Source: Pseudomonadota bacterium
GTDB taxonomy: Bacteria > Pseudomonadota > Gammaproteobacteria > Steroidobacterales > Steroidobacteraceae
Length of the DNA stretch: 64,000 bases
Direction: 5' to 3'
Assembly: GCA_026398735.1 (NCBI GenBank)
Contig: JAPLSH010000014.1
Location: forward strand, 62,001-126,000
Shown here: in pieces, positions 26,041 to 32,942 of the stretch
Position numbering within the stretch: position 1 is the first letter of the stretch
How the letters are laid out: each line of letters opens with the position of its first letter
The notes under the pieces: generated by a model
Database searches by the model: none
What the model was told of the DNA's origin: nothing
What the model saw: only the letters and a program-made list of their open reading frames with translations
Program-made: the position numbers and the translations under genes

Positions 26041-26646
26041 ATGTCTACACAGTTGCCCGAGAACCTGGTACGCCATGCCGGCGTCGATCGCGCTTTCCAT
26101 TGGCTCACTGCGCTAGCCATGACGGTGTTGCTGGTGACCAGTTTCCTCCCGATTATGGGAATTCGGTTTGTATGGCTGGAGCTGCATTGGAGCTCTGGTG
26201 TGTTGCTCACCGTGCTGGTGCTGTTGCACATTGTCCGCGCGTTGCGTGGTCGCAATGGCAGGCTCATGAAATTACGCCGCGCCGACTTTGATGAACTCAA
26301 GGGTACGCAGCGTCCGGGTAAGTATTCATTGCAGCAGAAGCTGATTCACTTGGCATGGAGTGCTGCGATCCTTGTTGCCATCATCACCGGCGTGGTCATG
26401 ATGGTGAAAGCAGGCACGCCATTTTTCAGCCGCAATCCCTACATCCTCAGCTACCGCTCGTGGGGTCTGGTCACCTTGCTGCACGATCTGGCTGCTTTGG
26501 CTTCGGTGTTTCTGATCCTGGTTCATGTGTATTTCGGATTGCTGCCGGAAAAGCGGCAATATTTGCGTTCCATGGTCGGTGGGACCGTACGTCGCGAAGA
26601 GCTTGCTGCCGATCACGATCTGGACAAGGTTGCCCGTGGTGAGTGA
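26041..26646 (+). CDS. Di-haem cytochrome b561/formate-dehydrogenase gamma-like subunit
   Basis: A 201-aa inner-membrane cytochrome b with four main hydrophobic helices. Histidines suitable for haem are in HAGVDRAFHWLTAL (helix 1), LHWSSGVLL and LLHIVRALRG (helix 2), and LLHDLAALASVFLILVHVYF (helix 4), which is the layout of FdnI/FdoI-like gamma subunits. Such subunits accept electrons from a periplasmic dehydrogenase and reduce quinone. Its place right behind an exported Mo hydroxylase suggests that it wires that enzyme to the respiratory chain. The stop is overlapped by the next gene. Confidence 0.85.
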   Translation: MSTQLPENLVRHAGVDRAFHWLTALAMTVLLVTSFLPIMGIRFVWLELHWSSGVLLTVLVLLHIVRALRGRNGRLMKLRRADFDELKGTQRPGKYSLQQKLIHLAWSAAILVAIITGVVMMVKAGTPFFSRNPYILSYRSWGLVTLLHDLAALASVFLILVHVYFGLLPEKRQYLRSMVGGTVRREELAADHDLDKVARGE

Positions 26647-27010
26647 CATCTCTCTGGCGCAGCACATCGATGTCATTGAGCGCGGCTACGAATATCTGCT
26701 GGCCTATGCCGCGCAGGGACGACCGGATGATGCCGGCACTGAAGCGCGCGTTACCTTGCAGGCCATGCACGCGGCTATGGCACAGGTTGGTGAGCAGGCC
26801 AAGTTGACGTTTGCCAATGGCGGCCTGCCGGGGTTGGGTGATTACCTTGATGCAGTCGAGGCCGATGCACGCGTAGCACGCGGCGCGATTGCTTTGGTGT
26901 TGGGTCGCCCGCAAATCGCCTCGTTACTGGTGGACAACCTCAACGCGTCGGTGCATCTGCGTGCATTGTTGACCGATGTGTTCCTGCTTGAGCAGGCGCT
27001 CAAGCCTTAA
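26639..27010 (+). CDS. Hypothetical protein at the end of the Mo-hydroxylase operon
   Basis: A 123-aa soluble, helix-rich protein without a recognisable domain. I chose GTG 26639, which overlaps the cytochrome stop by 8 bp and has AAGG upstream; another GTG lies one codon before. The sequence has Ala/Leu-rich helices (DISLAQHIDVIERGYEYLLAYAA and similar) and no Cys. Small helical proteins encoded with molybdoenzymes are often maturation chaperones, but no chaperone family signature can be seen, so this is only a possibility. Its 3' end runs into the 7-bp tandem repeat at 27001-27055. Confidence 0.65.
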   Translation: MSDISLAQHIDVIERGYEYLLAYAAQGRPDDAGTEARVTLQAMHAAMAQVGEQAKLTFANGGLPGLGDYLDAVEADARVARGAIALVLGRPQIASLLVDNLNASVHLRALLTDVFLLEQALKP

Positions 27011-27055
27011 GCCTTAAGCCTTAAGCCCTAAGTCTTAAGCCCTAAGTCTTAAGAG
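27001..27055. repeat. Degenerate 7-bp tandem repeat between convergent genes
   Basis: Seven consecutive units of the form TAAGCCT/TAAGCCC/TAAGTCT, followed by TAAGAG. The tract begins in the last codons of the plus-strand gene and also supplies the stop and last codons of the minus-strand gene. Each unit brings a TAA on the plus strand. It looks like slippage expansion; no function is evident. Confidence 0.75.
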
Positions 27056-27608
27056 TTCGGCGGCGCCGTGAGTGCGCAGCCATAACTCCCGCTAAGCCCA
27101 ATCCAAGTAGCAGCCATACAGGCGGCTCTGGCACCGTGATGTCTGGGGGTATGAGCCCGCCGATGACCGGCGGCGGTGGCGGCAGAGGCGGCAGGATGTC
27201 TTCGGGTATGAACGGCCTCTCCGGCGGCGGCGGTGGCAGATCAGTCACCAACAAGGGCTCTGGCGGTGGCGCGATCGTTTCGGGTTCTTCCGGTAATGCG
27301 CTACTGACCAATGCACGAACTTCGCGCGCCTGTAGTTTGCGCAGACCAGGACTTGGGCCGCGGCGCTTAGCCACTGCAGGCGAGAACAGCGTAGCGATCA
27401 CCGGTGGGCACCATTGCAGTCCAGTGAAGAAGGCGTTGCCGCCATCTGTTCTACGAAACTCGATGCCTGGGGTGTGAGCGTTGTCCAGTGGCGTGATCAG
27501 CGCCAGGATGGCAACGATCATCGGCACGCTCGCCAGCAGCTGGCGCAGGTGTGTACGAATCCCTACGGATCCGCTCCTGCGCCTGCGTTTGCTGCGCGTC
27601 TGCGTCAT
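27042..27608 (-). CDS. Proline-rich exported protein with PEP-CTERM-like C-terminus
   Basis: A 188-aa protein. After a basic N-terminus (TQTRSKRRRRSGS) there is a hydrophobic helix (about residues 27-43) that may be a signal or anchor. The middle (about 110-160) is very rich in Pro, including PPPPPERPF and LPPLPPPPPV. The C-terminus has the tripartite PEP-CTERM pattern: VPEPPVW, a hydrophobic helix LLLGLGLAGVMAA, and a basic SRRRR. In PEP-CTERM systems such tails are cut by an exosortase at the cell surface. No exosortase gene is in this window. ATG 27608 is used; a GTG three codons upstream is possible. The last codons and stop lie in the 7-bp repeat. Identity beyond this is unknown. Confidence 0.6.
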   Translation of the reverse strand: MTQTRSKRRRRSGSVGIRTHLRQLLASVPMIVAILALITPLDNAHTPGIEFRRTDGGNAFFTGLQWCPPVIATLFSPAVAKRRGPSPGLRKLQAREVRALVSSALPEEPETIAPPPEPLLVTDLPPPPPERPFIPEDILPPLPPPPPVIGGLIPPDITVPEPPVWLLLGLGLAGVMAAHSRRRRTLKT

Positions 27609-27815
27609 GCCACCCACACTTCGTCACTTACGAAGCGCGATAGTCAGGCAATCGAAGGGTGGTCTTGGTGGTCATTTGACTTAACTGGTCGGCACATATT
27701 GGCAAGTTATGCGCCCAGTTGACATAAGCTTCTGGCCGTAACATTTTCGCTAGCCAGTGGCTGTGCTTGGCTTGTAGCCGGCATAAATTCAAGCGCGTAA
27801 GGCGCGGGGTGCACC

Positions 27816-28100
27816 ATGAAAATAGCGCAGTTCGTAGGCGTTGTTATGTTAACTCTGGGCGGCACGGGGCAGTCACAGGCCGCGGCGCCTGTCGCTGCCG
27901 ATTGCGATCGACGTTGTCTGTTGCAAGTGCTCACCGATTACACCCAAGCACTGGCGTTCAATGAGCCGACACACTTGCCGCTTGCACCGGTGGTGTTTGA
28001 GGTGTTCAAGGTGCAGGACGGAATGATCCGACACATTGAGGCCTTTTTCCGTGCCAACGATCAGTTGCATTCGGGTTGGGGCGAGGGCGCTGGCTCATGA
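27816..28100 (+). CDS. Small secreted protein, possibly an internally shortened family member
   Basis: A 94-aa protein with a signal peptide (about 1-23, QSQAA) and a mature part starting with CDRRCLLQVLTDYTQAL, then LPLAP, then directly VVFEVFKVQDGMIRHIEAFF and SGW. The first and last blocks resemble the two ends of a larger secreted family in which about 70-80 residues, including a conserved TENG, lie between LPLAP and the VFKV block. Here they are absent without a frameshift. So it may be an in-frame deletion remnant; the comparison is from memory and needs a database check. The stop overlaps the esterase start (ATGA). Confidence 0.6.
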   Translation: MKIAQFVGVVMLTLGGTGQSQAAAPVAADCDRRCLLQVLTDYTQALAFNEPTHLPLAPVVFEVFKVQDGMIRHIEAFFRANDQLHSGWGEGAGS

Positions 28101-28798
28101 GCACCGCGCAGCCTGCCACGTATCAGGTGACGGAGGACGCTCTGCAGGTCGAGGCAGAGCCCGCGTCGCGCACAGCCGATGCTGCGGTGATCTGGCTCCA
28201 CGGCTTGGGTGCCGATGGACACGACTTTGTGTCGCTGTTGCCTGAGTTGCGACTGCCGGCATCTATGGCCGTACGATTTGTCTTTCCTCATGCACCGGTC
28301 CGACCGGTGACGGTCAACAATGGCTGGCCGATGCGCGCGTGGTATGACATCAAATCGCTCGATGCCAACGGCCGCGATGATGCAGAGGGTATTGCAGCTT
28401 CTGCGCAGCGCCTTGCCACCCTGATTGCCGCAGAGCAGGCGCGTGGCATCGCCAGCCAGCGCATCGTGCTAGCAGGCTTCTCGCAGGGCGGGGCGGTCGC
28501 GCTGTATGCCGGCTTGCGCCACTCACAGCGCTTGGCAGGCATCCTGGCGTTATCGACCTATCTGCCACTGCGTGCTCAATTGAGTGCGGAGCTCAGCGCA
28601 GCTAACAGCCAGGTGCCGATCTTGATGTGTCATGGCACTCACGATCCGGTCGTTACCTTGCCGTTTGCGTTGCAGTCACGCACGGCGCTGCAGCAGGCTG
28701 GCTGCGCACTGGATTGGCGCGAGTACCCCATGGAGCACTCGCTGTGCGCATCTGAAGTGCTGGCGGTCAGCCAGTGGTTGCAGCTGCGATTGGGCTAG
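28097..28798 (+). CDS. Carboxylesterase/phospholipase family alpha/beta hydrolase
   Basis: A 233-aa serine hydrolase of the carboxylesterase II (acyl-protein thioesterase-like) family. The oxyanion region is WLHGLGADGHDF (about residue 33), the nucleophile elbow is AGFSQGG with Ser129, the acid is Asp in HGTHDPVV and the base is His in EYPMEHSLC. No signal peptide, so it acts in the cytoplasm on short-chain esters, perhaps lysophospholipids or acylated proteins. The ATG at 28097 overlaps the previous stop by 4 bp. The length fits the family closely. Substrate cannot be predicted. Confidence 0.9.
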   Translation: MSTAQPATYQVTEDALQVEAEPASRTADAAVIWLHGLGADGHDFVSLLPELRLPASMAVRFVFPHAPVRPVTVNNGWPMRAWYDIKSLDANGRDDAEGIAASAQRLATLIAAEQARGIASQRIVLAGFSQGGAVALYAGLRHSQRLAGILALSTYLPLRAQLSAELSAANSQVPILMCHGTHDPVVTLPFALQSRTALQQAGCALDWREYPMEHSLCASEVLAVSQWLQLRLG

Positions 28799-28853
28799 TA
28801 CGGCTCTCTCGCAAAAGCTCTGTTTCCCGATGACTACTCCGGAGTCTGTATTC

Positions 28854-29885
28854 ATGTCCACGCCGCACATCCGCCGGATTGCCACCGAAGAGGCTTTTTC
28901 CGTTCCGCAAATTGCGCAGGCACTGCAGCAGTTATGCAGCAGCCCGGGCAACGGCATCGACATGATGCTGGTACGCAAGATCTATGACGGGGCGCGCACA
29001 CCTGGCTATCAAGGCCGATTTCTGGCGCCGCTGCTGGACATTGAGCACGAGCGTTTGCGCGACATGGATGCCAACGGTGTCGACATGCACCTGCTGTCTT
29101 TGACGGCGCCGGGCGTGCAGATGTTCGACGCCGACACCGCCACTGAACTGGCCAGTGTTGCCAACGACCATCTGGCGCAAGTCATTGCACGTCACCCGAC
29201 ACGCTTTGCTGGCTTGGGCAGTTTTGCTCCGCATTCGCCAAAACGCGCAGTGCTCGAGATGCAGCGCTGTGTGAGTGAGTTGGGGCTCAACGGCTTTGTG
29301 GTCAATTCTCATACTAATAACGAATACCTCGACGACCCGAAGTACTGGCCCATCCTAGAGGCCGCCGAGGCGTTAGATCGCTGCTTGTACATTCACCCTC
29401 GTGGGCCATCTGATGGCTTGGCGGCGCCATTGCGTGACTACGGCATGTTTGCAGCGCTATGGGCCTATGGTGTTGAGGTGGCCACGCATGCTGTGAGGCT
29501 TATTCTTTCGGGTGTGTTCGACCGGTTCCCGAAACTCAAGATCTGTCTCGGCCACATGGGTGAAGCAGTGCACTTCTGGTTGTGGCGTCTGGACTTTATG
29601 AATGCGCGCGCCCAAGGCACCGAGGCGCCGCGTTTGCAGCTGACGCCCAGCGAGTATTTTCGTCGCAACTTCGTGATCACCACAAGCGGGCAGGAATCAC
29701 CCTTGGCGCTGGACTTTTCTATCCGTCAGTTGGGCATCGATAATGTGCTGTGGGCTATCGACTACCCGTATCAGCCCAGTGCGCCGGCCGTGGCCTTCAT
29801 GGATAGTGTGGATGTAACTGACGCGCAGCGGCACGCGCTGTATCACGGCAATGCCGAGCGGGTGTTTCACATCAAGCCGGTGTGA
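28854..29885 (+). CDS. Amidohydrolase-family decarboxylase, LigW-like
   Basis: A 343-aa member of the ACMSD-type amidohydrolase family. It closely follows 5-carboxyvanillate decarboxylase (LigW): RIATEEAF at the N-terminus (metal ligand Glu12 or Glu13, replacing the usual HxH), VNSHTNNEYLDD, metal His181 in YIHP, His234 in GHMGEA, and Asp303 in DYPYQ. These enzymes use Mn(II) or Zn(II) to remove a ring carboxyl group from aromatic acids. Related alternatives are gamma-resorcylate decarboxylase and uncharacterised hydrolases, so the substrate is not certain. ATG 28854 has GGAG nine bases upstream and is 55 bp after the esterase. The 3' end overlaps the convergent receiver gene by 14 bp. Compatible with the gallate-type dioxygenase 10 kb away as part of lignin-aromatic use. 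Confidence 0.82.
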   Translation: MSTPHIRRIATEEAFSVPQIAQALQQLCSSPGNGIDMMLVRKIYDGARTPGYQGRFLAPLLDIEHERLRDMDANGVDMHLLSLTAPGVQMFDADTATELASVANDHLAQVIARHPTRFAGLGSFAPHSPKRAVLEMQRCVSELGLNGFVVNSHTNNEYLDDPKYWPILEAAEALDRCLYIHPRGPSDGLAAPLRDYGMFAALWAYGVEVATHAVRLILSGVFDRFPKLKICLGHMGEAVHFWLWRLDFMNARAQGTEAPRLQLTPSEYFRRNFVITTSGQESPLALDFSIRQLGIDNVLWAIDYPYQPSAPAVAFMDSVDVTDAQRHALYHGNAERVFHIKPV

Positions 29886-30282
29886 TGGGGTGTTGCCGCT
29901 GGGTCAACTGATCGCGCAGGGCTGCGAGTAGTGTTTGAATTTGACCATCTTTGGTCAACACGGCATCCGCACCGGCTGACAGGCACTGCTGTGTCAGTTG
30001 TGCTGACTGCAGACCGGTCACCACGAGGATGACCGCTGACGGGTGGATGTCGCGCAGTGCAGGTATCAGGGGCAGGCTGGACCCGTCGTCCAGTGCCAAG
30101 TCCAGCAGCCAGGCGTCTACGGTTAGCTGGTGAGCCAGTTGTAACACTGCAGAGCAACGGGCTGCCGTGCCCGCACAGCGCATGTCTGGCTGCATATCCA
30201 GAAGCAGCGCCAGCGTATTGGCCAGATCCGTGTTGTTCTCGCCCAAGCCAATTTGCCAGCGGGTTCTGGTGTTGGCCCTCAC
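29872..30282 (-). CDS. Stand-alone receiver-like domain protein
   Basis: A 136-aa protein with the CheY fold pattern: Glu15-Asn16 at the acidic pocket (GLGENN), the acceptor Asp61 in WLLDLALDDG, a switch Thr in LVVTGLQS and a Lys in VLTKDG. One acidic residue of the usual pair is replaced by Asn, so phosphorylation may be weaker. There is no DNA-binding or enzymatic output part and no partner kinase near. The start is GTG at 30282. Its last 14 bp overlap the decarboxylase gene on the other strand. Confidence 0.75.
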   Translation of the reverse strand: MRANTRTRWQIGLGENNTDLANTLALLLDMQPDMRCAGTAARCSAVLQLAHQLTVDAWLLDLALDDGSSLPLIPALRDIHPSAVILVVTGLQSAQLTQQCLSAGADAVLTKDGQIQTLLAALRDQLTQRQHPITPA

Positions 30283-30533
30283 GGCCGCTGCGCTCGTCGT
30301 TGGCAGCGATACGCGGCGATCCGAAACGCGCTGTGTCTTTTTTGTGCAACAGAGAAAATGATTGACATCAATATATAGGGCTTGTTTTTAGGCGGTACGA
30401 TACGTATAGAATCGAGCCAGATCGAGGTTATCCGTCTATTGTGCTGTCCTGTCGTGCTCAGTGCGCGTGAGAGCTCCAGTCGAAGGTTCTGAGATCGGGT
30501 CAAAAAGTAATAACTGTCTGGAGATCTATATTC

Positions 30534-30863
30534 ATGGCGAAGATTTATGTTGGCAACCTGCCCTTTACGGCAGACGAAGCCGCAGTGCGTACCCTGTTTG
30601 CGCAGCACGGCACGGTTGAGTCCGTTGCGCTGCCGACCGATCGCGAGACTGGCCGTCCGCGCGGCTTTGGTTTTGTCGAAATGCCTCAGGCTGATGCGGC
30701 CAGTGCTATTGCGGCTCTCAATGGCTTTTCGATGGGCGGTCGTCCGCTGCGCGTGAATGAGGCGCAGGACAAGCCCCGCACTGGCGGCGGCGGCGGCGGT
30801 GGCGGTGGCTATCGCGGCGGCAGCGGTGGCGGTGGCGGTGGCGGCGGCGGCGGCCGCTGGTAA
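30534..30863 (+). CDS. Glycine-rich RRM RNA-binding protein
   Basis: A 109-aa RNA-binding protein. One RRM (about residues 3-78) has RNP2 IYVGNL and RNP1 GRPRGFGFVEM intact, followed by a Gly-rich tail with only a few Arg and Tyr residues (GGYRGGSGG in the middle, ending GGRW). Such bacterial RRM proteins are often cold- or stress-induced and bind single-stranded RNA. The gene follows a 250-bp leader, AT-rich around 30362-30415, which fits a regulated 5' UTR, and is closed by a perfect terminator hairpin at 30904-30929. Monocistronic. Confidence 0.93.
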   Translation: MAKIYVGNLPFTADEAAVRTLFAQHGTVESVALPTDRETGRPRGFGFVEMPQADAASAIAALNGFSMGGRPLRVNEAQDKPRTGGGGGGGGGYRGGSGGGGGGGGGGRW

Positions 30864-30903
30864 GCCACTAGGACTTGCGCCGGCAGAGCTGGCGCGCAGT
30901 CTC

Positions 30904-30936
30904 AGAAGGCCCGCAGCTGCGGGCCTTCTTCGTTTT
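30904..30936 (+). terminator. Rho-independent terminator after the RRM gene
   Basis: Bases 30904-30916 and 30917-30929 form a perfect 26-bp palindrome (AGAAGGCCCGCAG and its complement), followed by TCGTTTT. In RNA it folds with a short loop of the central bases. It lies 41 bp after the RRM stop codon. Confidence 0.85.
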
Positions 30937-30953
30937 CGGGTTAGCATCGCGGC

Positions 30954-31487
30954 ATGACAGTCAAAGCCGTACTGCGGATGGGTGATCCGCGTTTATGGGA
31001 GACCTCTGCAGAGGTCGAGGCCTTCAACACGCCCGAGCTACATAGCTTGCTGCAAGACATGCAAGACACCATGGCCGCCCTCAACGGGGCTGGCCTGGCA
31101 GCGCCGCAGATTGGCGTGCCTTTACGCGTTGTCATCTTTGGCCTGGAGCATAGCGCGCGTTATCCCGATGCGCTGCCCGTGCCTCGCACGGTGCTCATCA
31201 ATCCAGTGCTGCAGCCTATCGGCGATGTGCAAGACGAGGGCTGGGAAGGCTGCCTGTCGGTGCCGGGTCTGCGCGGTTTGGTGCAGCGTTACAGCCACCT
31301 GCGATACAGAGGGTTCGATCAGTTTGGTCAGCCCATTGATCGCACAGTTGAGGGATTCCATGCCCGCGTGGTGCAACATGAGGTTGATCACCTCGATGGC
31401 ATCCTGTTTCCGCTGCGCATTGCTGATCTGCGCAATCTGGGCTTTCAGGACGTGCTGTTTCCCGGTCAGGCGCTGCAGGACGATTGA
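30954..31487 (+). CDS. def: Peptide deformylase
   Basis: A 177-aa cytoplasmic metalloenzyme that removes the formyl group from nascent protein N-termini. All three family motifs are present: [11 protein letters not shown] (about residue 44), EGCLSVPG with the metal Cys (about 98) and QHEVDHLDG with both metal His residues (about 141). The length is standard. The sequence [20 protein letters not shown] instead of the more common V.R...V.V....D.....E places it among the proteobacterial second-type deformylases, so another def copy next to fmt elsewhere in the genome is likely. It stands between the RRM terminator and sthA. Confidence 0.93.
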   Translation: MTVKAVLRMGDPRLWETSAEVEAFNTPELHSLLQDMQDTMAALNGAGLAAPQIGVPLRVVIFGLEHSARYPDALPVPRTVLINPVLQPIGDVQDEGWEGCLSVPGLRGLVQRYSHLRYRGFDQFGQPIDRTVEGFHARVVQHEVDHLDGILFPLRIADLRNLGFQDVLFPGQALQDD

Positions 31488-31549
31488 CCCACGTCTCGGC
31501 CTCCGCTGCGCGTTCCCGCAAGCGCGGGTGATGCGGGTAAACTACGCCA

Positions 31550-32938
31550 ATGGATCATTACGATGTTGTGATCATCGGCAGCGGACCTGCCGGTGAGGGT
31601 GCGGCCATGATGGCCGCCAAGAATCATCTCCGCGTTGCGGTAGTCGAGCGCTATGACGAGGTAGGCGGGGGTTGTACCCACTGGGGAACTATCCCCAGCA
31701 AAGCTCTGCGACATGCGGTCAAAACCCTCAGCGATGTCCGCAGTAACCCGCTGTTAAAAGAGATTGCCTCGCAGTTGAAGGTCAGCTTCCCGAAGTTGCT
31801 GGCCACTGCCGATAAAGTCATCGACGGTCAGGTGCAGATGCGCCGCCGGTTCTACGACCGCAACCGCGTGCCTGTGTTGTCCGGGCATGCAGCTTTCATC
31901 GACGCCCACACACTAGAAATCACGCCAAAATCTGAGGCGCCGGTGCGGGTGTCGGCTGATCATTTCGTGATTGCCACCGGCTCGCGCCCCTATCATCCGC
32001 CAGGCTTGGATTTTAGCCATCCGCTGGTCTGCGACAGCGACAGTGTGCTGCGCTACCGAGAATCGCCCTTTGCCGTGACTATTTACGGCGCAGGCGTAAT
32101 CGGCTGTGAGTACGCCTCGATCTTTTTGAATATGGGCGCCAAGGTAAATCTTGTGAACACCCAGGACCGGCTGTTGTCGTTTCTCGACGAAGAGGTCGCC
32201 GAAGCGCTGTCCTATCACCTGCGTGATCAGGGCTGCATCATCCGTCACAATGAGCAGTTCGAGTCGCTCGAGGCGCGTGAGCGCGATGTGGTGCTGTCGC
32301 TCAAATCCGGACGTAAGATTAAGTCCGACTTGCTGCTGTGGGCCAATGGACGCACCGGCAATACCGATGGCATGAACCTGGCGGCCTTGGGCATCGAGGT
32401 CAACCAGCGCGGTCAGGTTCTCATCAATGGGCGGTTTCAGACGGCAGTGCCGCATATCTATGCGGCGGGCGATGTGACCGGGCCGCCGGCACTGGCCAGT
32501 GCGGCGTATCAGCAAGGCAGCTGGGTTGGCAACAGCATCGTCGACCCGACAATAGAGCCGTTGCGCCAGGATTTGATTCCCAGCGGCATCTACACCATCC
32601 CCGAGATCTCTTCTGTGGGACGCACTGAACAGCAGTTGCAGGCTGAAGCGGTGCCCTATGAGATTGGCCATATCCACTTCAAGTCGCTGGCGCGTGCGCA
32701 GATGACCAGCCAGCGCGTGGGCATGCTCAAGCTGTTGTTCCATACCCAGACGTTGGAGCTGTTGGGTGTGCATTGCTTTGGCGATAACGCGTCCGAGATT
32801 GTGCACATTGGTCAGACGGTGATGGCAAGCAAGGACATCAACTCCCTGCGCTATTTCGTCAATACAACGTTCAACTATCCGACGATGGCTGAGGCCTACC
32901 GCATCGCGGCCTATAACGGTTTGAACAGGTTGGCGTGA
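31550..32938 (+). CDS. sthA: Soluble pyridine nucleotide transhydrogenase
   Basis: A 462-aa flavoprotein that passes reducing equivalents between NADPH and NAD+. It has the FAD-binding [13 protein letters not shown] at the N-terminus, the hallmark [19 protein letters not shown] in place of the redox disulfide of related disulfide reductases, a second NAD-binding site [13 protein letters not shown] (about residue 183) and the FAD-site [20 protein letters not shown] near 304. The dimerisation domain follows. The near-identity of these blocks to Escherichia coli SthA makes the call firm. Followed after 4 bp by an ABC exporter gene, possibly co-transcribed. Confidence 0.95.
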   Translation: MDHYDVVIIGSGPAGEGAAMMAAKNHLRVAVVERYDEVGGGCTHWGTIPSKALRHAVKTLSDVRSNPLLKEIASQLKVSFPKLLATADKVIDGQVQMRRRFYDRNRVPVLSGHAAFIDAHTLEITPKSEAPVRVSADHFVIATGSRPYHPPGLDFSHPLVCDSDSVLRYRESPFAVTIYGAGVIGCEYASIFLNMGAKVNLVNTQDRLLSFLDEEVAEALSYHLRDQGCIIRHNEQFESLEARERDVVLSLKSGRKIKSDLLLWANGRTGNTDGMNLAALGIEVNQRGQVLINGRFQTAVPHIYAAGDVTGPPALASAAYQQGSWVGNSIVDPTIEPLRQDLIPSGIYTIPEISSVGRTEQQLQAEAVPYEIGHIHFKSLARAQMTSQRVGMLKLLFHTQTLELLGVHCFGDNASEIVHIGQTVMASKDINSLRYFVNTTFNYPTMAEAYRIAAYNGLNRLA

Positions 32939-32942
32939 CACC

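Noticed and set aside
30362-30401. TTGACA and TACGAT as promoter of the RRM gene
   Set aside because: The spacing between them (28 bp) is wrong for sigma-70, so they cannot be one promoter.
30783-30860. GGC/GGT repeats as a tandem repeat element
   Set aside because: They simply encode the Gly-rich tail of the RRM protein.
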